Shown here: one piece after another, positions 59,588 to 64,000 of the stretch
Position numbering within the stretch: position 1 is the stretch's first letter
How the letters are laid out: each line of letters opens with the position of its first letter
Origin: Ruegeria atlantica
GTDB lineage: Bacteria > Pseudomonadota > Alphaproteobacteria > Rhodobacterales > Rhodobacteraceae
Direction: 5' to 3'
Assembly: GCF_001458195.1 (NCBI RefSeq)
Contig: NZ_CYPU01000049.1
Span: 1-64,000, forward strand
DNA: 64,000 nucleotides
Notes under the pieces: model-generated
Seen by the model: only the letters and a program-made list of their open reading frames with translations
Database searches by the model: none
Told to the model about the DNA's origin: nothing
Program-made: the position numbers and the translations under genes

Positions 59588-61135
59588 ATGGTTTCAAAGA
59601 CCCGAAAAGACAAGTTGGCACTAGCAACCCGCATTTCCCAAAACCTCAATGGGCCGTCAGAAGCGATCGTAGGGTTTCATAACCTGCTGATCGAGGAGGT
59701 GCGCAAAACTGGGCCAGAAGCCGCGTTGGAGGACCTGCAAAAGATTGGCGCCGCCGCCAGCAACCTTGTTCAGATGATCGAATTGTTGGGGAGAAGTGCG
59801 CACCAAATCTCGGCCGACAAAGACGCTCAGGCAAAATTACGGCATGATTTACGCTCACCGATTAACGCGATCATTGGGTATTCGGAAATGGTGCTGGACG
59901 ATTTCGAGGCAGATCTGAAGCCTTCCGCTCGCAGCGACATAAACGCGATCCTGAGCGAAGCGCGTAAGCTGGCGCTACAGATTGACAGCACAATCAGTGA
60001 TGAAGATATTCGGAATAGCGCTGAGGAAAGTGACCGGGATCAGAAAATTGCAGCTAGTCTTGAACGCAGCTTAGCCACACCAGACGACGGTCGCGAAATC
60101 CTGACTGGTCACCTATTGGTGATTGATGACGAGGCGGCCAATCGGGAAATCCTGACCCGATTGCTGGAACGACGAGGACACAGTGTGCGGTCGGTCGGGT
60201 CGGCTAAGGAAACTTACGAGTCACTGAAGCGCGAAGAGTTTGACCTTGTTCTGTTGGACATTCTTATGCCAGAGGTGAATGGTATCGATGTCCTCGAAAG
60301 AATTAAAAAAGATCCGTCTTGGCGCGAAATACCCGTGGTCATGGTTTCAGGTCTGAACGAGACAAACGCTATCGCCAAATGCATCAGTGTCGGCGCTGAA
60401 GACTATTTGCCAAAACCTATCGACCCGGTGTTACTGCACGCGCGCGTGGATGCTTGCATGGAGCGCAGTCGCTGGCGCGCTAAGGAATTGGCGTTCACAA
60501 ATGAGATCACATACGAACGTGACAGGGCAGACAAATTGCTGCACTCGATGCTGCCCGCGCCGGTTATCAAACGACTAAACGATGGCGAGACAAACATCGC
60601 TGATCGCTTCGTCGGCGCCACCATAATATTCGCGGATATCGTGGAATTTACACCACTGGTAGCCCGCATGGACGCCGGTGACTTGATCCTGGAATTGTCA
60701 AACTTGTTCACTGCATTTGATGACCTGGCCACCCTGCATGGTATCGAAAAGATCAAGACGATTGGAGACGCCTACATGGCGGCATCGGGTATCCCGTTGC
60801 ATCGCGAGGACCACGCACACGCGGCAGTAAGCTTTGCACGTGACATCCTGAGAACGATGTCCGACAGCACAGTAAGTATCGCGGGTTTGCAAATCCGCAT
60901 AGGTATCCATTCCGGACCAGTCATTGCTGGTCTGATTGGTCGAAAACGGTCAATTTATGATGTTTGGGGAGAAACCGTGAATCTCGCCAGTCGTCTCGAG
61001 GCCACGGGAAAATCAGGGCACATCCACATCTCTGCCGAAACCAAGGATGCGCTGGGTGACCATTTGCCCAACGCGGAAGCGCAAACTCATTTTGTTAAAG
61101 GGGTGGGAGAGATAACCTCCTACTTCGTAGCCTAA
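59588..61135 (+). CDS. Dimerisation/His-box, receiver and adenylate cyclase fusion
   Basis: A 515-residue protein. N-terminal HisKA-like helical hairpin with KLRHDLRSPINAIIGYSEMV (His at about residue 86) but no HATPase domain, then a receiver (VIDDEAANRE; Asp in LVLLDILMPEVNGID; Lys in YLPKPIDP) and a C-terminal class III cyclase: metal Asp in IFADIVEFTPL and TIGDAYMAASG, specificity Lys in IEKIKTIGDA and Asp in DVWGETVNLASRLE. The Lys/Asp pair predicts adenylate rather than guanylate cyclase. The kinase and receiver upstream probably control cAMP production through this protein. Confidence 0.9.
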   Translation: MVSKTRKDKLALATRISQNLNGPSEAIVGFHNLLIEEVRKTGPEAALEDLQKIGAAASNLVQMIELLGRSAHQISADKDAQAKLRHDLRSPINAIIGYSEMVLDDFEADLKPSARSDINAILSEARKLALQIDSTISDEDIRNSAEESDRDQKIAASLERSLATPDDGREILTGHLLVIDDEAANREILTRLLERRGHSVRSVGSAKETYESLKREEFDLVLLDILMPEVNGIDVLERIKKDPSWREIPVVMVSGLNETNAIAKCISVGAEDYLPKPIDPVLLHARVDACMERSRWRAKELAFTNEITYERDRADKLLHSMLPAPVIKRLNDGETNIADRFVGATIIFADIVEFTPLVARMDAGDLILELSNLFTAFDDLATLHGIEKIKTIGDAYMAASGIPLHREDHAHAAVSFARDILRTMSDSTVSIAGLQIRIGIHSGPVIAGLIGRKRSIYDVWGETVNLASRLEATGKSGHIHISAETKDALGDHLPNAEAQTHFVKGVGEITSYFVA

Positions 61136-61750
61136 GGCTTGTGATGCGGTTTTGAGCCTTAATCAGTTTGGGCAATTGATAACATCGAATTGGAACTTGG
61201 CCATTCAACCCAATTTGCGTTGCTAAAAGTCGGTGATTGCGTTCCAGAAACCTAACTGCGGCCGCTTTGGGCTCAGTTCACGCTTGATGCGTTCTACCGT
61301 TCTTGGTCTCACCGGGCCTGCAGGTCACACCGTCTTTTCAGTTCATCGAAAACACATTGCTAAATCTGGCGCAATCTAACGTCACGCTGATCGGCCTGCG
61401 GACTCGGATCGTTTTCTGAGGGAGGCCTGTCCAATTTTTCTTGGCACGCTACGCTCAGGGTAGATTTTTTCGCCCCACAGGCGGAGGATTCTTGGGGTCA
61501 GCCGAGTGTCGAAACGTGAATTTTAGGTCATTTTGTATCGTTTTTTCATATTAAGACATTTAATTTCAATTTGTTACTACCGTCTACGGGAAACCCCCAA
61601 TTTCTGAATGCAGGTCGATTCGTTAATGTTAAATCATTCAAAGAGTTACTGCGGACAATACCACTTTTCCCCGATGAGGGGCTGGCTACTTACCCCCTCG
61701 GCCGGCCCCTCAACCGCCTTCCCAAGTCCCCCTGCCAGCAAATTTCTCCC
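61136..61750. other. Intergenic, no supported gene
   Basis: About 615 bp between convergent genes. It starts with a weak stem TAAGGCT...AGCCTTA (61132-61160), which could be the signalling operon's terminator but lacks a T-run. A reverse copy of the dispersed motif (GCGGCCGCTTTGGGCTCAGT) lies at 61259-61278. Plus-strand frames at 61571-61805 are not supported. Confidence 0.5.
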
Positions 61751-62410
61751 CTATCCCTGCAATGCCTCCTGGACGAGTGCGGGTAGTTTATGCGTGTCAT
61801 CGTAGCTCAACTTGTGTGGGATCTCTTCCACCGGAGTTTTTCGGTAACCTTCCGAAAACAAAAGAAAGGGCACGTTTGCACGGCGCGCAGTTTCGGCATC
61901 CACTTCGCTGTCTCCGACATAGAGCCGGGGTCCAGCGTTGGCGACCGCGTTGAAGCTTGCCTCAAGGTGCACGGGGTCTGGTTTGCGAACGGTTAGTGTG
62001 TCGCCGCCAAACACTGTTTCGAAGTGATGTGCCAGATCCAGTGCGTCCAGAATATGACGTGCGGGTGCCTCAGGTTTGTTTGTGCATACGCCCAGAACGC
62101 AGCCCATTTCGCGCAGTTGTGTCAGTGCCTGCGGGACGCCTGGGTAAGGGATTGTTTTGTCGCTTGAGGCGGCAGAGTAATGGGCCAGTGTGAGTTTGGT
62201 CAATTCGCTATGCTGCTCGATCGGCAGGTCGTGATGGCGGATCATGCGTTCGACCAGTTTTGGCAGACCGTTGCCCACAAATTGCTTGATCGTGCTTTCC
62301 GGCAACGGGGCGATGCCGATATCCAGTAATGTCCGGTTGGCGGCCGCTGCAATATCCGGAAGGCTGTCGATCAGCGTTCCATCCAGGTCGAACATGATTG
62401 TTGCGGTCAT
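61751..62410 (-). CDS. gph: Phosphoglycolate phosphatase
   Basis: A 219-residue HAD phosphatase with MFDLDGTLIDSLPDIAAAAN (nucleophile Asp and acid/base Asp both present), the FVGNGLPKLVERM cap segment, motif II GVCTNKPEAPARHIL, Lys in LTVRKPDPVHLEA and GDSEVDAETARRANVPF. This is the Gph group that removes 2-phosphoglycolate formed by DNA repair or Rubisco oxygenation. It is transcribed away from hemP. Confidence 0.9.
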   Translation of the reverse strand: MTATIMFDLDGTLIDSLPDIAAAANRTLLDIGIAPLPESTIKQFVGNGLPKLVERMIRHHDLPIEQHSELTKLTLAHYSAASSDKTIPYPGVPQALTQLREMGCVLGVCTNKPEAPARHILDALDLAHHFETVFGGDTLTVRKPDPVHLEASFNAVANAGPRLYVGDSEVDAETARRANVPFLLFSEGYRKTPVEEIPHKLSYDDTHKLPALVQEALQG

Positions 62411-62504
62411 CAGTTTCCCCGTCGGTTAATGCGCGTGAGCCAGACCTAACCTGCTTGTAATCCTTGCGCAATCACCCCACATCCGCGGTTTCTATCGAAT
62501 AGGG

Positions 62505-62530
62505 TTGACATACCTGACTAAAATAATCAG
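62505..62530 (+). promoter_or_regulatory. hemP: hemP promoter with iron box
   Basis: A -35 box TTGACA (62505-62510) is followed by CTGACTAAAATAATCAG (62514-62530), a palindromic TGA-N9-TCA motif of the RirA / iron-Rhodo-box type that sits between the -35 and -10 positions. Binding there would block transcription when iron is plentiful. The matching protein is not in the window. Confidence 0.6.
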
Positions 62531-62632
62531 ATTAACGACAAGATCCCTTCAGCCAACCCAGTGCGGGTCAGCCATATTGTTGAAAGCGCGAACAAATTAA
62601 GGCCCTTCGCCCGAGAACCTACTGGAGTTGTC

Positions 62633-62803
62633 ATGATGAATGTGCAGAACCCGAATCCCAGCCAGTCCTATGCGGTGTCCATGCTTCCGGCACATAAGGC
62701 CGAAGATCTGACCAAGGGTGGCAACCTGGCCCATATCGAACTGGGCGATCAACTATATACCTTGCGTATCACACGCGCAGGCAAGCTGATCCTGACAAAA
62801 TGA
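62633..62803 (+). CDS. hemP: Hemin uptake protein HemP
   Basis: A 56-residue HemP from ATG 62633 (or 62636): MMNVQNPNPSQSYAVSMLPA, with the conserved ending QLYTLRITRAGKLILTK. In the Rhodobacterales and rhizobia it is required for expression of haem-uptake genes. The longer frame from 62561 has no ribosome site and is rejected. It overlaps the next gene by 4 bp. Iron-dependent expression is indicated by the box upstream. Confidence 0.88.
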   Translation: MMNVQNPNPSQSYAVSMLPAHKAEDLTKGGNLAHIELGDQLYTLRITRAGKLILTK

Positions 62804-63276
62804 GCAGGCATTCCTCGCGCGGTGGCGCTGCGGTTGGGCGTCTGTCCGACCTCAGCCCAATCGAAGCCGGTGCTGTGATGTATCTGCGATTGTGGAGCGA
62901 AAGTTCCGAGGGCCGTGCGGATGCTGCAAGCGATTTCGAGATTGCGCTTGGTCTGGATCAGGGGCGGGCTGCAATGATGACGCTGGATCGTTTGTGCGGG
63001 CTGTGTGCCCATCACGGCCGCCGCCCGTTGGTGCGGCACGGGCTTGGCTGTTCCTGCCTTGGTGCAGATGAAAACTGTTTCGCCCAGATGATTGCTGCCG
63101 CCTCGGAAGGTGCGCGTGAAGACGCGATGATGATGGCAACGCTGATCGTTCGACCAGACTTTGCCCCGGCACTGGCGTCACTGTCCGAAGAGATGGGTAT
63201 GGTGCTGCGCCGGATGACTGCGTCAGTGCCCTTGCCAACAACCGGCCACAAAAACCCCTCGGCCGTGCTGCATTAA
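62800..63276 (+). CDS. Conserved hypothetical protein downstream of hemP
   Basis: A 158-residue, probably cytoplasmic protein, translated from ATG 62800 overlapping hemP. Features include SPIEAGAVMYLRLWSESSEG, a Cys/His cluster LCGLCAHHGRRPLVRHGLGC and SCLGADENCF (four or five Cys within about 25 residues, enough for a zinc or iron-sulphur site), and a helical C-terminus. I do not recognise a family. Position suggests a role in haem or iron uptake, with expression controlled by the hemP iron box. Confidence 0.75.
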   Translation: MSRHSSRGGAAVGRLSDLSPIEAGAVMYLRLWSESSEGRADAASDFEIALGLDQGRAAMMTLDRLCGLCAHHGRRPLVRHGLGCSCLGADENCFAQMIAAASEGAREDAMMMATLIVRPDFAPALASLSEEMGMVLRRMTASVPLPTTGHKNPSAVLH

Positions 63277-63291
63277 GCGGCAGGCGGCTTC

Positions 63292-63326
63292 AAAACCCCG
63301 ACTCTGGCGAGCCGGGGTTTTGTTGT
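63292..63326. terminator. Rho-independent terminator (probably bidirectional)
   Basis: AAAACCCCG and CGGGGTTTT form a 9-bp stem around a 12-base loop (63292-63321), followed by TGTTGTTT on the plus strand. It lies between the hemP operon and the convergent aminotransferase gene and would serve both. Confidence 0.7.
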
Positions 63327-63327
63327 T

Positions 63328-64000
63328 TCAGCAGCACCCGCAGCCCGCGTGATGATGATCATGATCGCAAGTCGGGGCAGGTGCAAAGCCACCCACCTCG
63401 GACAAAACCTCGCGCAGCGCCCAAAGGATCATTTCGACGTCCTCCGCCTCGATAGTTAAAGGCGGGCGGATTTTCAGGATATTATCCTTGGGCCCTTCGC
63501 TGCCGATCAGGATACGGTGATCGCGCATCCGGTTCTTGACGTAACTGCAGATTTCGGTGCCTTCGGATCCGTCCGGATTGATCAGTTCCATGCCAAGAAA
63601 CAAGCCCATGCCGCGCACGTCATCGACACAGGCGAAATCAGCCTCGATCTGACGGAGCCCATCCATCAGCTGCCCACCCATGACACGGGCGTTGTCTTGC
63701 AAGCCTTCGTCATCGACGATGTCCAGTACCTCTTTTCCGATCCGGCAGGACAGGGTGGAGCCGCCAAAAGTCGAAAAGAACTCGATGCCGTTGTTGAAAC
63801 TGTCGGCGATGGCTTTGGTCGTGACCAGTACGCCCAGCGGATGGCCGTTTCCGATGGGTTTGCCCATGACAACGATATCCGGCAGCGCTCCCTGGTGCTC
63901 AAAGCCGAAATAGTGGTCACCAAGGCGACCCAGCCCGGTCTGCACCTCATCAGCAATACAAACCCCGCCGGCCGCACGGATTTTGTCGTAGACGGCTGGC
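63328..64000 (-). CDS. Class III aminotransferase, C-terminal part (runs off the window)
   Basis: Only about the last 224 residues are in the window. The frame enters with VYDKIRAAGGVCIADEVQTG, the PLP-site region of class III transaminases (Asp of IADEVQ), then the catalytic Lys in VMGKPIGNGHPLGVLV, and SEGPKDNILKIRPPLTIEAE, a motif of the AGXT2/ethanolaminephosphate-lyase-like subgroup. The protein ends in an unusual CDHDHHHAGCGCC, a Cys/His tail that could bind metal. The amino-terminal domain, possibly fused to a kinase-like domain in relatives, is outside the window. Confidence 0.85.
   Translation of the reverse strand, partial: PAVYDKIRAAGGVCIADEVQTGLGRLGDHYFGFEHQGALPDIVVMGKPIGNGHPLGVLVTTKAIADSFNNGIEFFSTFGGSTLSCRIGKEVLDIVDDEGLQDNARVMGGQLMDGLRQIEADFACVDDVRGMGLFLGMELINPDGSEGTEICSYVKNRMRDHRILIGSEGPKDNILKIRPPLTIEAEDVEMILWALREVLSEVGGFAPAPTCDHDHHHAGCGCC

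Noticed and set aside
1..64000. CRISPR arrays, rRNA, tRNA, phage or plasmid origin features
   Set aside because: No regularly spaced repeats, no rRNA-like sequence, no foldable tRNA and no replication or phage structural genes seen.

Overview
The window looks like a chromosomal accessory stretch of a marine Rhodobacteraceae (Roseobacter-clade) alphaproteobacterium. This is inferred from moderate-to-high GC, abundant ABC and TRAP uptake systems, a hemP locus with an iron box, a Zur/ZrgA-type zinc locus, a methanethiol-oxidase (SBP56) gene and Rhodobacterales-like protein sequences. No rRNA, tRNA or CRISPR array was seen, and the genus cannot be fixed from the sequence alone.

Layout. 0-2 kb: an IS3-family element abutting a decayed glutathione-transferase-like gene. 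2.7-7.8 kb: an inositol-monophosphatase-family enzyme facing an AfuABC/FbpABC-like ABC importer. 8.5-10.4 kb: a class III cyclase/TPR protein whose 5' end has a frameshift explained by loss of one 13-bp repeat copy. 10.6-12.7 kb: SBP56-type methanethiol oxidase plus a membrane protein. 12.9-13.1 kb: a small inverted-repeat element. 13.2-18.3 kb: a zinc operon (Zur, ZrgA-like protein, MacB-type ABC pair, lipoprotein, DUF3299 protein) behind a strong palindrome. 18.4-19.2 kb: an IS6 element next to a solitary IS30-type end. 19.3-28.7 kb: a methyltransferase, then an organophosphate operon (DeoR-type regulator, Ugp-like ABC importer, metallophosphoesterase, Na/Pi cotransporter) with a divergent HAD-family gene. 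29-34.6 kb: a zinc metallopeptidase, a DUF533 protein, an IS30 element and three decayed genes, two of them phosphatase-like. 35-40.7 kb: a cation/proton antiporter with a cyclic-nucleotide-like domain, a DMT exporter with divergent LysR regulator, and a HAD phosphatase. 40.9-54 kb: a malonate operon (MatB, malonyl-CoA decarboxylase, GntR regulator, YciI-like protein, dienelactone-hydrolase-like protein) divergent from a long catabolic operon (FAH hydrolase, nitroreductase, OsmC, TRAP transporter, intradiol ring-cleavage dioxygenase) that ends in an amidohydrolase / YtkA-like / MauG-like trio. 54-55.7 kb: decayed DNA with IS remnants. 55.7-61.1 kb: a four-gene signalling operon (haem-binding Tll0287-like sensor, hybrid histidine kinase, receiver, receiver-cyclase). 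61.7-64 kb: phosphoglycolate phosphatase, iron-boxed hemP with a partner, and the end of a class III aminotransferase.

Themes. Two separate loci pair an importer with phosphate-ester hydrolases, and one also carries a likely phosphate exporter, which suggests scavenging of organic phosphates for carbon. Two cyclases and an antiporter with a CNMP-like fold suggest cAMP signalling. Many genes near IS elements carry single inactivating lesions (premature stops, frameshifts, deletions), so the region is decaying in places. The best candidates for undescribed biology are the haem-sensor/phosphorelay/cyclase operon, the amidohydrolase-YtkA-MauG trio, the malonate-linked ring-cleavage locus and the import/hydrolyse/export phosphate operon.
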